From CAZYTO01 sp964650405 (GTDB lineage: Bacteria > Acidobacteriota > Thermoanaerobaculia > Gp7-AA8): a stretch of DNA of 27,728 bases. The stretch is from the NCBI GenBank assembly GCA_964650405.1, contig CAZYTO010000035.1, forward strand, positions 1 through 27,728, written 5' to 3'. Under the pieces are notes generated by a model. It was not told the DNA's origin, ran no database searches, and saw only the letters and a list, made by a program, of their open reading frames with translations. A program made the position numbers and the translations under genes. Below are positions 1 to 9,194 of the stretch, in pieces (position 1 is the stretch's first letter; every line of letters starts with the position of its first letter).

Positions 1-52
1 GCCCCCAGATGCGGGGTCGGGCCCAGAAGGCGGCGGATAGGTAGCGGAGCAT
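1..52 (-). CDS. Partial unknown ORF, N-terminus only, running off the left edge
   Basis: On the minus strand an ATG at 52-50 opens a frame that stays open to the window edge and reads MLRYLSAAFWARPRIWG. It lies 115 bp downstream of the pspA-like gene on the same strand, beyond a long hairpin. The segment is mildly hydrophobic and could be the cytoplasmic start of a membrane protein, but 17 residues allow no family assignment. No convincing Shine-Dalgarno sequence is seen. It is listed because the position and codon pattern fit a real gene start; it could equally be chance. Confidence 0.33.
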   Translation of the reverse strand, partial: MLRYLSAAFWARPRIWG

Positions 53-78
53 CGTCGAGTGATGAGTGCCTTGAAGTC

Positions 79-159
79 TATCCCGAGCGCAAGCGAGGGA
101 TCTGGCGGCAGCGGCGGAAGAGCGTCAATGCCGCCAGATCCCTCGCTGCGCTCGGGATA
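79..159. repeat. Long near-perfect inverted repeat (terminator-like or REP-like hairpin)
   Basis: The arms at 79-110 and 129-159 are reverse complements over 31 positions with a single extra A in the left arm. They surround an 18-nt spacer. The core of each arm is TCCCGAGCGC...GGGATCTGGCGGCA. The element starts just beyond the stop codon of the pspA-like gene, so it would form a very strong hairpin in the 3' end of that transcript. There is no U-tract, so a mobile REP/MITE-like palindrome is as likely as a dedicated terminator. Confidence 0.8.
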
Positions 160-167
160 AAGTGAAG

Positions 168-911
168 TTATTGCGGTTGCGGTCCGAGTGTCTTGGCCGG
201 TGCTTCGATGGCCGGCGTCCCCTCCGGTGCTTCGAGGGCGATGCCTTCCTTCGCAGCGAAGTCGGCCAGGGCCTGGTCGGCGAGCGCCTTCTGCTCTCCT
301 TCTTTGATGTTGATGTCGTCGGTGTTCAGCGAGTCGCGGGCCACGCGGGCGCGGCCGGCGGCCTTCTCGCGCTCTTCTTCGACCATCGTGTGCAGCCGGT
401 CGAGGGTATCGCCGCTGCCGCCGATGGTGCTGATCATCCCGGAGGCCATCTCGGTCAGCTCGGCCGTGGCCTTCTTGATCTTCAGATCGTCGAGCGAATG
501 CTTGAGCTCCTGGATCTTGGACTGGGCGGCCTTGACCGACACGTCGCGAGCCTTGATCAGCTCCTTGTACGTCGTGTCGGCTTGCTCGAGCTGGGTGCGG
601 TTCTCGGTCAGCTCACGGTCCACCGTCTGCAGGCGCAGCGCGTACTGCGCCGCTGCTTCACGGTTGCCGGCGCGGAGGTTGGCCGTGGCCTTCGCGCGGA
701 GGTCGCGCTCCTCCGTCTCCAGTTTGCGCACCTGCGTCATGAGACGCTCGCAGAGGCCGGCGTGGGCCGCCAGTCCCTGGTTGTAGTTCGCGATCTGTCT
801 GCGGAGATTCTCCTTCTCCACCTCGAGCAATGCCTCCGGGTTCTGCCTCTCGAGGCCCGAGACGAACAGTCCGATGAAACCGCGAAAGAGATTCGAGATC
901 CGTCGCCACAT
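168..911 (-). CDS. pspA: PspA/IM30 (Vipp1) family membrane-stress protein
   Basis: This 247-residue protein belongs to the phage-shock PspA/IM30 family, peripheral proteins that polymerise on the inner face of the cytoplasmic membrane and stabilise it under stress. The N-terminus (MWRRISNLFRGFIGLF, about residues 1-16) fits the amphipathic membrane-binding helix. Residues about 25-210 are charged and Cys-free, with long heptad-like helices rich in Glu, Lys, Arg and Gln, as in the PspA coiled-coil hairpin. The C-terminal tail (about 215-247) is Ala/Pro-rich and extends past the usual length of about 220 residues. An AAAGGAG sequence lies about 12 nt before the ATG. No PspF, PspB or PspC gene is nearby, so control is not evident. 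The gene diverges from the receptor at 1615 across 703 bp. Confidence 0.85.
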   Translation of the reverse strand: MWRRISNLFRGFIGLFVSGLERQNPEALLEVEKENLRRQIANYNQGLAAHAGLCERLMTQVRKLETEERDLRAKATANLRAGNREAAAQYALRLQTVDRELTENRTQLEQADTTYKELIKARDVSVKAAQSKIQELKHSLDDLKIKKATAELTEMASGMISTIGGSGDTLDRLHTMVEEEREKAAGRARVARDSLNTDDINIKEGEQKALADQALADFAAKEGIALEAPEGTPAIEAPAKTLGPQPQ

Positions 912-1089
912 AGTCGGTTTCGACTCCTTTTGTGTGTGCCGAGTGTATCAGCGGGCGCGGTGCCGTGCTGCCCGGAGGCTGGCCGAGGATGGTATACGGG
1001 TTGCCGGCCCACAGGTTCGACGCGAAACCGCGTCCGCGCGGGGCTTTGCATGGCCTCCCGAGATATGCCTGAGTCGCGAGGACACGCGT

Positions 1090-1443
1090 GCGCCGCAGGC
1101 TGCGTCGCATGCGCCGCAGGCTGTGTTGCATGCGCCGCAGGCTGTGTTGCATGCGCCGCAGGCTGTGTTGCGTGCGCCGCCGGTGGCGTTGCATGCGACG
1201 CCGGGGGCGTTGCGTGCGCCGCCGGGGGTGTTGCGTGCGCCGCCGGGGGTGTTGCGTGCGCCGCCGGCGATGTTGCATGCGCCACCGGCGATGTTGCGTG
1301 CGCCGCCGGCGATGTTGCATGCGCCGCCGGCGATGTTGCGTGCGCCGGCGATGTTGCATGCGCCGCCGGCGATGTTGCATGCGACGCCGGCGATGTTGCA
1401 TGCGCCGCCGGGGGTGTTGCATGCGCCGCGGGTGGATTCACAT
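1090..1443. repeat. Tandem array of 17 units, 21 bp each (one of 18 bp)
   Basis: Seventeen consecutive units run without spacers; sixteen are 21 bp and one (1342-1359) is 18 bp. Every unit has the form GCGMCG-variable-GTTGCRT. Variants are grouped in blocks: CAGGCTGTG-type units at 1090-1173, CGGGGGTG-type at about 1174-1257 and CGGCGATG-type at 1258-1401, then one more GGGGGTG unit and a diverged last unit at 1423. This is the pattern expected of block duplication. GCATGC and GCCGGC palindromes recur within units. Because 21 is a multiple of three, all six frames stay open, so long ORFs through the array are artefacts. It lies between the divergent pspA-like and receptor genes. Apart from this array and the promoter candidate, 912-1614 shows nothing recognisable. 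Confidence 0.95.
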
Positions 1444-1496
1444 GCGACGCGGCCGATGGGCGCAAGACATCGGAGGTCCGCGGTCCGGGGATGCTC

Positions 1497-1526
1497 TTGA
1501 CAAGCCCTCTGGCACAGGGTTACCGT
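1497..1526 (+). promoter_or_regulatory. Candidate sigma-70 promoter for the TonB-dependent receptor
   Basis: A perfect TTGACA -35 box at 1497-1502 is followed, after 18 bp, by TACCGT at 1521-1526, which fits TANNNT but is otherwise a weak -10. It sits just downstream of the tandem array and about 90 bp before the receptor ATG, leaving a normal-length leader. This is motif inspection only. Confidence 0.42.
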
Positions 1527-1614
1527 GCGCTGCACACGGATACGGACCGGTCGGTCGGTAAGTCAACCGCCCACCTCTTCAGCAAACTCGAGGCCGCTGC
1601 CCCCAGGAGGACTG

Positions 1615-4371
1615 ATGTCGACTCGCACGCTGCTCCTCGCCGCCCTTGCCCTGCTGTTGGTTTCCCTCCCCCTTGCCGCACAGATCGACAAGGCCACCGT
1701 CGATGCGGTCGCGCTCGATCAGGCGGGCTCCCCGCTCCCCGGCGTCACCGTCACCGTCGCCCGTCCGGCCACCGGCTTCACCAAGGTGGCGGTGACCGAC
1801 TCCGCGGGCGTGGCCCGCTTCAACTCGCTGGCGCCCGGAACCTACAGCATCGACTTCACGCTGGAGGGGTTCGCGCCGGTGAAGCAGGCCAGCATCGCCC
1901 TGATCGTGGGCCAGAACGCGAAACTCTCGGCGACCATGGTGGCGAAGACGAGCGAGACGATCACGGTCACGGCCGCCCCTCCGGTGGTCGATCTGCACAA
2001 GACCGACTCGTCGACGAACATCGTTCCGGAGCAGATCGAGTCGCTGCCCGTTCCCGACCGCGACTTCCAGCGCCTCACCTTCCTCGCCCCGGGCGTGGAG
2101 CGGGAGCGCGGCGCCTTTCGCTTCATCAACGGCGGCCCGGTCATCGGCGCCGGCGGCAACGCCTCCCAGTCGACGATCCTGGTCGACGGGGCCGACTTCA
2201 CCGACCCCGCGCTCGGCCTCTCGCGCACGCGATTCAGCCAGGACGCCATCCGCGAGTTCCGCGTCATCCAGAACCGCTTCGACTCGGAGATCGGCGGCTC
2301 GGCCGGCGGCGCGCTTTCGATCGTGACGAAGTCGGGCACGAACGACCTGCACGGCAACGTGTTCGGCTTCTACCGCGACAAGTCGCTGCGGGCCAAAGGC
2401 CCGCTCGACCTCGAGAAGGCGGACTACAACCGCCATCAGTTCGGGGGCACGCTCGGCGGCCCGATCCTGAAGGACCACCTCTTCTACTTCGGATCGCTCG
2501 AACAGGTCAGCGAGAACAACGTGGTGCTCTTCCGCCCCGGCGGCGCGTATGCCTCGCGGGCGGCGGACATCAAGCATCCGTTCGACCAGACCCTGGCCTT
2601 CGGCAGCCTCGACGACCAGATCAACGACAAGTCGTCGGCGCGCCTGGGCCTGGTCTACGAGAAGTACAGCGAGGACAACTTCCGTGTGGGCGGCCTGGCC
2701 GACCCGTCGTACGGCCAGCAGCTCAATCGCAAGAACTGGAACGTCACCGGGCAGCACAGTTTCGTTCTCTCGGCGGCGGCGACCAACGAGTTTCACGCGC
2801 AGTACGGCTCGCACAGCTACGACGAGCCGCCCAACTCGACGTCCGTGGCGGAGTGGTTCTCGTCCGGCAATACGCTTCAGACGGGCGGCAACATCCTCGG
2901 CGACCTGCTCGGCAAGGGCACGACGTGGGAGTTGCGCGATACGTGGTACCAGCACTTCACCACGGGCAAGTCGTCGCATGAGCTGAAGGCCGGCTTCTCC
3001 GCGCAGCACGTGCGCGAGCGCTCGCGCATCGACACGTATGCGTTCGGCCTCTTCCTCTACGTCACTGACACCCGGGCCCTGCCGCTGGCGTATGCGTACG
3101 GCGTCGGCTCGACCGATGTGACGACCTCCACCGACATTTACGGTGCGTACCTCGAAGACTCATGGCATCCCACGGCGAAGCTCGTCGTCAACGGCGGGCT
3201 GCGCTACGACCTCGACACGAACGGCAACAACTCAGGCTTCACGCATCCGCTGATTCCGAAGGCGCGCCCCGAGGACCGCAACAACTGGCAGCCTCGGGCG
3301 TCGTTCAGCTATGACATCGACGGGGACGGCCGCAACGTCGTGCGCGGCGGCGCGGGCCGCTTCACGGGCCGCTTCCTCCTCGTGCCGGCCCTGCAGGAGC
3401 TGCAGCAGAACGGCGTGACCGGGCGGGTGACGTATACCCGCATCAACGGCGCGCTGCTCGGCTTCCCCTCCCTGGCACTCGACCCGGCCCACCCGACCAC
3501 GACCGGCATCGTCTCCAAGCCGGCCATCGTGTTGCTGGCGCCGGACTATCACGCGCCGCAGTCCGATCAGTACTCGCTCGGCTACACGCAGCGCGTGGCC
3601 GATTCGCGCCTCTTCCTCGACATGGAGGGCATCTACGTCAAAGGCACCGGCGAGATCGTCATCCGTGATGTGAACTGGTCCGGCAACGCCACGCACACCC
3701 GTCCCAACACCGCCTACGACCAGATCAACATGTACACCAACGACGGCCACTCGAAGTACCAGGCCCTCGTGGTGAGCCTCAACGGCAACGTGCGGCGGAA
3801 CGACTTGATCACCGGCTCGATCACCTTCGCCAACAAGCGAAACATCAGCGACGACTTCAGCCCCGAGTTCCCGACCGGCTATCCGAACGATCCGGCCAAC
3901 ATTGAGGCCGAGTACGGCCGCGCGCGCGGCACGGAGCGCTATCGCATGGTGCTGAGCGGCATCTTCCACGCGCCCTGGAACGTCACCGTGGCCCCGATCT
4001 TCGAGTACGGCGCCGGCCAGCCGTGGACGCACCGCCTCGGCTACGACTACAACGGCGACGGCAAGAACTCCGACCGTCCCGCCGGCGTGGGCCGCTTCAC
4101 CATGGACGGCCCGCTCTACCGCTCCATTTCCCTGCGCCTGACCAAGGGCATTCCCGTGGCGGGATGGGGGCAGCTCGAAGCCATCGCCGAGGCCTTCAAT
4201 CTGACCAACTACAAGAACTACGACGTCGCATCCATCAACGGCGGGGAGTTCCTCAGCGGCCCGACCATCAACAATCCGAACGCCGCCGCGGTCAGGAACC
4301 CCAACTTCGGTAAGCCCACCGCGACGCTTCCCCCGCGCGAGATCCAACTCGGTCTACGCTGGGCCTTCTGA
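1615..4371 (+). CDS. TonB-dependent outer-membrane receptor with N-terminal carboxypeptidase-regulatory-like domain
   Basis: This 918-residue protein is predicted to be an outer-membrane beta-barrel transporter of the Oar/CarboxypepD_reg-TonB type abundant in Acidobacteriota. The start at 1615 is preferred because AGGAGG lies 4 nt upstream and the following residues form a Sec signal peptide (about 1-23, ending LPLAAQ). Residues about 27-110 form a beta-sandwich with the typical G-V-T-V-T-V / L-A-P-G-T-Y pattern. The plug covers about 135-245 (ESLPVPDRDF; ILVDGADFTDP; GGALSIVTKSGTN). The remainder is an aromatic-rich barrel ending in a terminal Phe (GLRWAF), the usual outer-membrane assembly signal. 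No clear TonB box is visible between signal peptide and plug. The substrate is unknown; such proteins take up glycans, peptides or siderophores. It is probably transcribed alone, since two hairpins follow its stop. Confidence 0.92.
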   Translation: MSTRTLLLAALALLLVSLPLAAQIDKATVDAVALDQAGSPLPGVTVTVARPATGFTKVAVTDSAGVARFNSLAPGTYSIDFTLEGFAPVKQASIALIVGQNAKLSATMVAKTSETITVTAAPPVVDLHKTDSSTNIVPEQIESLPVPDRDFQRLTFLAPGVERERGAFRFINGGPVIGAGGNASQSTILVDGADFTDPALGLSRTRFSQDAIREFRVIQNRFDSEIGGSAGGALSIVTKSGTNDLHGNVFGFYRDKSLRAKGPLDLEKADYNRHQFGGTLGGPILKDHLFYFGSLEQVSENNVVLFRPGGAYASRAADIKHPFDQTLAFGSLDDQINDKSSARLGLVYEKYSEDNFRVGGLADPSYGQQLNRKNWNVTGQHSFVLSAAATNEFHAQYGSHSYDEPPNSTSVAEWFSSGNTLQTGGNILGDLLGKGTTWELRDTWYQHFTTGKSSHELKAGFSAQHVRERSRIDTYAFGLFLYVTDTRALPLAYAYGVGSTDVTTSTDIYGAYLEDSWHPTAKLVVNGGLRYDLDTNGNNSGFTHPLIPKARPEDRNNWQPRASFSYDIDGDGRNVVRGGAGRFTGRFLLVPALQELQQNGVTGRVTYTRINGALLGFPSLALDPAHPTTTGIVSKPAIVLLAPDYHAPQSDQYSLGYTQRVADSRLFLDMEGIYVKGTGEIVIRDVNWSGNATHTRPNTAYDQINMYTNDGHSKYQALVVSLNGNVRRNDLITGSITFANKRNISDDFSPEFPTGYPNDPANIEAEYGRARGTERYRMVLSGIFHAPWNVTVAPIFEYGAGQPWTHRLGYDYNGDGKNSDRPAGVGRFTMDGPLYRSISLRLTKGIPVAGWGQLEAIAEAFNLTNYKNYDVASINGGEFLSGPTINNPNAAAVRNPNFGKPTATLPPREIQLGLRWAF

Positions 4372-4377
4372 TCACAG

Positions 4378-4445
4378 TGGAGGAGGGACAATCCTGTCCG
4401 TCCTCCACGGGTAACGAACCTCGGGGGACAGACGGGATTGTCCCC
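4378..4445. terminator. Two consecutive hairpins downstream of the receptor gene
   Basis: The first hairpin, 4378-4407, pairs TGGAGGA with TCCTCCA and, past a G-G mismatch, GGACA with TGTCC around an ATCC loop. The second, 4424-4445, pairs GGGGACA with TGTCCCC around 8 nt. The two are related in sequence (GGACA...TGTCC), as in dispersed palindromic repeats. They fill most of the 87-bp gap before the SDR gene. No U-tract follows, so termination is plausible rather than shown. Confidence 0.55.
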
Positions 4446-4458
4446 GCCTCGAACGATC

Positions 4459-5184
4459 ATGAACCTCAACCTCGAAGGCAGAGTCGTCATCGTAACGGGC
4501 GGTGCCGCGGGCATCGGCCGCGCCACCGCCGAAGCATTTGGACGCGAAGGGGCAACGGCCGTGGTCTGGGACGTCACCAGCGAGCCGAAGATCGACGTCA
4601 CCGATCGCCAGAGCGTCGAGCAGGCGGTGGCCACCGTCGTCGCCAGGCACGGCCGCATCGACGTCCTGGTCAACAACGCAGGCATCCTGCGCGACGCGCA
4701 ACTGGTCAAGTACAAGGACGGCGACGTGATCGGGACGATGGAGGACGCCGCGTTCGATACCGTCGTCAACGTCAACCTGCGCGGCGTCTTCGTCTGCACG
4801 CGCGCCGTAGTGCCGCACATGATCAAGGCCGGCCGCGGGGTGGTTCTCAATGCCTCGTCCATCGTCGGTCTCTATGGAAACTTCGGGCAGACCAACTATG
4901 CCGCCACGAAGGCGGGCGTGATCAGTTTCACCCGGACCTGGGCCCGCGAGCTGGGCCGCTACGGCATCCGCGTAAACGCCGTGGCGCCGGGTTTCATCGG
5001 GACGGAGATGGTGCGCTCGATGCCGCAGAAGGTCGTCGACACCATGGCCGCGCACACGCCGCTCGGACGCCTCGGCGACCCGGACGACATCGCCAACGCC
5101 TACGTCTGGCTGGCCAGCGACGCGGCCGCGTTCGTGAGCGGCGCAGTCCTCTCCGTCGACGGCGGACTGGTCATGGGAACGTGA
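4459..5184 (+). CDS. Classical short-chain dehydrogenase/reductase, FabG-like
   Basis: This 241-residue NAD(P)-dependent oxidoreductase is close in form to 3-oxoacyl-ACP reductase FabG. The cofactor motif TGGAAGIG is at 13-20 and NNAG at 72-75. The catalytic Ser134 (SSIVG), Tyr147 and Lys151 (YAATK) are all present, and VAPGFIGTEM at 176-185 matches the FabG PG region. ATG 4459 is preferred over an upstream TTG at 4438 because the fold starts directly with LEGRVVIVTG. No clear Shine-Dalgarno sequence precedes it. It is first of five same-strand genes and lies 79 bp before the KAS III-like gene, so it probably reduces or oxidises a beta-oxo/beta-hydroxy acyl intermediate made by its neighbours. 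Housekeeping FabG is an alternative, but no other fab or acyl-carrier-protein gene is here. Confidence 0.88.
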   Translation: MNLNLEGRVVIVTGGAAGIGRATAEAFGREGATAVVWDVTSEPKIDVTDRQSVEQAVATVVARHGRIDVLVNNAGILRDAQLVKYKDGDVIGTMEDAAFDTVVNVNLRGVFVCTRAVVPHMIKAGRGVVLNASSIVGLYGNFGQTNYAATKAGVISFTRTWARELGRYGIRVNAVAPGFIGTEMVRSMPQKVVDTMAAHTPLGRLGDPDDIANAYVWLASDAAAFVSGAVLSVDGGLVMGT

Positions 5185-5188
5185 AGAA

Positions 5189-5254
5189 AGTGCCGAGTGC
5201 CGAGTGCTGAGTGCCGAGACTCAATGGCACTCGGCACTCAGCACTCAGCACTCA
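5189..5254. repeat. Inverted arrays of a 7-bp unit (TGCCGAG / CTCGGCA family)
   Basis: Four tandem heptamers TGCCGAG or TGCTGAG at 5191-5218 face four complementary heptamers GCACTCG/GCACTCA at 5227-5254 across about 8 nt, so the gap between the SDR and KAS III genes can fold into one long stem. The AGGA just past the repeat (5254-5257) is 6 nt before the next ATG, so the hairpin could occlude that ribosome site. The same unit recurs at 9196-9223, 9396-9423 and 15984-16018. Confidence 0.9.
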
Positions 5255-5263
5255 GGACTGGTA

Positions 5264-6272
<1,009 letters not shown>

Positions 6273-6286
<14 letters not shown>

Positions 6287-7082
6287 TCCCCACGAGGCCT
6301 TCGTCGCCCTGACGCGTGCCGCGCTCCTGCAGGCCGGCTTCGAGCGCGTCGTGCGGCCGGACGGTGACGTCTACTGGCGTGGCGGCCCGAAGGACGGCCC
6401 GGCCGTCGTTCTGCTGCACGGAGTTAACGACCAGGCCGGGACGTGGGCGGCCGTGGCCGGCCCGCTCGCCAGGCGCTTCCGGCTCCTGATTCCCGACCTG
6501 GCCGGGCACGGCGAGAGCGAACCGAAGACAGGCCCCATCCCACTGCCACTCATCCTCCGGCAGCTCGACGCCCTGATCTCGAACGAGGCCAGCGGACTGG
6601 TGACGCTCGTGGGCAATTCCATGGGCGGGTGGGTGGCCATGCTCTACACGCTGCAACACCCCGAATGCGTGGGGAGGCTCGTGCTCGAAGATGCCAGCGG
6701 CATGGCCTGGAACCTCACTGTTCCCCTCATTCCGCAGACGCGGGAGGAGGCCATCGTTGTCCTGCACGCCGTGAACGGCCCGCACGCCGAAACGCCCGAC
6801 TGGGCCATCGATGTGCTCGTCCATCCCAGGAGCGTCCCGCCCATGGCACGGGTGGCGCAGACGGGCGTCATCGCGTATCTCGTCGACGGCCGGCTCGGTG
6901 AGATCAAGGCCCCGACGTCGTTGATCTGGGGCGCGAACGACGGGCTGCTGCCGGTCGCGTACGCCGAGGCCCTGCAGAAGAAGATCGCCGGCGCGACGCT
7001 CCAGGTGATTGAAGGAGCCGCCCACATCCCCCATCGCCAGCAGCCGGAGAAGTTCCTCGCATGTTTGAGCTCGATCTTCTGA
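6273..7082 (+). CDS. Alpha/beta-hydrolase fold enzyme
   Basis: This 269-residue protein is probably a cytoplasmic esterase or thioesterase-like hydrolase. The catalytic triad is visible: Ser116 in the nucleophile elbow GNSMGG, Asp223 in WGANDGLLP and His251 in GAAHIPH. The oxyanion-hole HG is at 49-50 (VVLLHGVN), and PDLAGHGES at 74-82 is typical. A short cap lies between about 140 and 205. The start is TTG 6273: AGGAGG lies 9 nt upstream, the reading starts well ahead of the first strand, and it overlaps the KAS III-like gene by 14 bp. Its own 3' end overlaps the acyl ligase by 22 bp, which implies translational coupling. In context it may release or cleave an acyl product; epoxide hydrolase or haloalkane dehalogenase relatives share this fold and cannot be excluded. 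Confidence 0.88.
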
Positions 7083-8569
7083 GCGAACGCGCCCGCGTCA
7101 CGCCCGGCCGCACCGCCCTGGTGCTGGTCGAGACGGGGGAACGCCTGACCTACGCGCAACTCGACGCGCGCGCCGAGGCGGCCGCCCAGACGCTGCTGGC
7201 GCGCGGGATCGGCGCTGGCGACCGCTTCGGCCTCCTCGCTCACAACTGCGTCGAGTTCCTCGACCTCTTCTTCGGCGCGATGAAGTGCGGCGCCATCGTC
7301 GTGCCCCTGTCCACACGCGGCACCGCCCACGAGCTGGCCATGATCGCGGTCGACTGTGGGATGAAGGCGCTCTTCCACGGAGACGAATTCGCGACCGTGG
7401 CCGCGGAAGTCTCGGATGTCACGTACCGGATCTCGGAGAGACTCAGCACTCCCGTCATCGACCAGCAGACAGCGCCCCGCGAACAGCGAGCATCGACCAG
7501 CGAACAGCGATTCAACGACGAAGCCCTCGCCTGCTTGCTCTACACCAGTGGCACGACCGGCAAGCCGAAAGGCGTGATGATCCCGCGCCGCCAGCTCCTC
7601 TGGAACGGCATGAACACAGTGGTCAACTGGAGCCTGCGCGACGACGACGTCACGCCGATCTACACGCCGCTCTATCACGCCGGCGGCCTGGCCGCGTTCC
7701 TCATCCCCATCTTCACCGCCGGCGGAACGGTCGTTCTGCACAAGTCCTTCGACCCAGCGGAGGTGTGGCGCACGATCGAGCAGGAGCGCTGCACGGTCGT
7801 CCTGGGAGTGCCGACGACGTGGAAGCTGCTCCTGGAGGCGCCGCAGTTCGCCACGGCAAAGCTCGGCCACGTGCGCTGGTTCATCAGCGGCGGAGCGCCG
7901 TTGCCCGCCTGCGTCGCGGAGGCATACCGCAGCCGCGGCATCGTCATGAAGCAGGGCTACGGCATGACCGAGGTGGGCGTGAACTGCTTCACCATGACCG
8001 CGGAGGAGTCCGTCCGCAAGGCGGGCTCCATCGGCAAGCCGCTGCTCTATACGGAGCTGCGACTCGCCGGCGCCGATGGCGAGGACGTCGCGACCGGCGA
8101 GGTTGGGGAGATGTGGCTGCGCGGGCCGCATGTGTCGAAGGGCTACTGGAACAACGCCGAGGCCACCGCGGCGACGTACCGGGAGGACGGATTCTTGAGG
8201 ACCGGCGACCTGGCCCGGCGCGATGAGGACGGCTTCGTCTACATCGCCGGCCGCGCCAAGGAGATGTTCATCAGCGGTGGCGTGAACGTCTACCCGGCGG
8301 AGATCGAGGCCGAGCTGGTCTCCCATCCGGCTGTCGCCGACGCCGCCGTCGTCCCGGTCGCCGACGAGACCTGGGGCGAGGTGGCCGTGGCCTTCGTCGT
8401 CGGCGGTGTGACCGGTGAGGAGCTCAGCGCCCACCTCTCCGGACGCATCGCACGCTTCAAGCTTCCGAAGCAGTACATCTTCATCGATGCCCTGCCGCGG
8501 ACTCCGTATGGAAAAGTGGAGAAGGGGAAGTTGCGGGATACACTCTCGAAGGGTCCCCGCCCGGGATGA
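7061..8569 (+). CDS. AMP-forming acyl-CoA synthetase / acyl ligase (ANL superfamily)
   Basis: This 502-residue enzyme should activate a carboxylic acid with ATP to acyl-AMP and then to a thioester, probably acyl-CoA. The P-loop YTSGTTGKPKG is at 161-171, GYGMTE at 299-304, TGDLARRDEDGFVYIAGR at 381-398 with the conserved Asp383, and the C-terminal catalytic Lys485 in PRTPYGKVEK. It resembles FadD-type medium/long-chain ligases, and its length is normal for the family. ATG 7061 has GGAGA about 10 nt upstream inside the hydrolase gene. Residues about 128-151 form a polar Gln/Arg/Ser/Thr-rich stretch just before the P-loop whose DNA resembles nearby intergenic repeats. It is fourth in the cluster and probably feeds acyl thioesters to the KAS III-like enzyme. 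An OleC-like beta-lactone synthetase role is a less likely alternative. Confidence 0.92.
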   Translation: MFELDLLSERARVTPGRTALVLVETGERLTYAQLDARAEAAAQTLLARGIGAGDRFGLLAHNCVEFLDLFFGAMKCGAIVVPLSTRGTAHELAMIAVDCGMKALFHGDEFATVAAEVSDVTYRISERLSTPVIDQQTAPREQRASTSEQRFNDEALACLLYTSGTTGKPKGVMIPRRQLLWNGMNTVVNWSLRDDDVTPIYTPLYHAGGLAAFLIPIFTAGGTVVLHKSFDPAEVWRTIEQERCTVVLGVPTTWKLLLEAPQFATAKLGHVRWFISGGAPLPACVAEAYRSRGIVMKQGYGMTEVGVNCFTMTAEESVRKAGSIGKPLLYTELRLAGADGEDVATGEVGEMWLRGPHVSKGYWNNAEATAATYREDGFLRTGDLARRDEDGFVYIAGRAKEMFISGGVNVYPAEIEAELVSHPAVADAAVVPVADETWGEVAVAFVVGGVTGEELSAHLSGRIARFKLPKQYIFIDALPRTPYGKVEKGKLRDTLSKGPRPG

Positions 8570-8576
8570 ACGACGG

Positions 8577-9194
8577 ATGAACCAGGAAGAGCGGTCTGAG
8601 CGCAGTCGCAACCAGATTCTCGACGCGGCCCTGAAGCTTTTCGCCCACCGCGGCTTCGGCGCCACGAGCGTCCGGGACATCGCCGAGGCGGCCGCGCTCT
8701 CGAAAGGGAACGTCTACCACCACTTTCCGGACAAGGAGTCGATCTTCCGCGCGCTCCTGGACCGTTATTTCGAGGCCATGTCCACGCCGGAGTTCCCCTT
8801 CAACCAGGCGCTGGCCAAGGGTACCTTCCCGGAGAACCTCGAGACTCTCGGCCGCGCCGCGCGCGAGACCGTACGCTCCTACCGCGACTACGTGGCCCTG
8901 ATCTACGTCGACGTCGTGGAGTTCGACGGCTCCCACGTGCGCAAGTTCTACGAGGACATGGCCAGCCGGTTCGAGGCCTTCATGAAAGCTCACGGCATGG
9001 AAGAGGAGCTGAAGGGCAGACTGCAGGAGGGCCTCTCGCCGATCTCCGCGGTGATGCTGGCCACCCGCATCTTCTACAACTACTTCTCCATCGAGATCAT
9101 CTTCGGCGTCAAGGATCACTTCGGAAAGAACACCGACGCCGTCGTGCAGGAGATCTCCCGCATCCTGCGGCACGGGATGCTCAAGTCGTCGTGA
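8577..9194 (+). CDS. TetR/AcrR-family transcriptional regulator
   Basis: This 205-residue regulator starts 7 bp after the ligase stop. The TetR helix-turn-helix spans about residues 11-60, with the typical ILDAALKLFAHRGF, TSVRDIAEAA and SKGNVYHHFPDKESIF segments. The helical C-terminal ligand domain (about 65-205) contains an aromatic YRDYVALIYVDVVEF stretch that could line an acyl pocket. An upstream in-frame start would overlap the ligase and add non-homologous residues, so ATG 8577 is chosen; its Shine-Dalgarno is weak, consistent with coupling. Placement as last gene of an acyl-metabolic cluster suggests autoregulation of the cluster, possibly by acyl-CoA binding. The operator was not identified. 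Confidence 0.9.
   Translation: MNQEERSERSRNQILDAALKLFAHRGFGATSVRDIAEAAALSKGNVYHHFPDKESIFRALLDRYFEAMSTPEFPFNQALAKGTFPENLETLGRAARETVRSYRDYVALIYVDVVEFDGSHVRKFYEDMASRFEAFMKAHGMEEELKGRLQEGLSPISAVMLATRIFYNYFSIEIIFGVKDHFGKNTDAVVQEISRILRHGMLKSS

Noticed and set aside
1090..1443. CRISPR array
   Set aside because: Units are contiguous with no unique spacers, and no cas genes are present.
162..2981. A 939-codon plus-strand ORF, and shorter ORFs on both strands, through the 21-bp array
   Set aside because: The repeat length is a multiple of three, so every frame stays open. The products are CAAGCVA-, HATPPAA- or MQHRRRR-type low complexity and overlap well-supported genes on either side.
6644..8680. 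Long minus-strand ORF (678 codons) opposite the hydrolase and acyl ligase
   Set aside because: It is the antisense shadow of two genes with complete catalytic motifs; its product is Arg/Gly/Val/His-rich with no recognisable domain.
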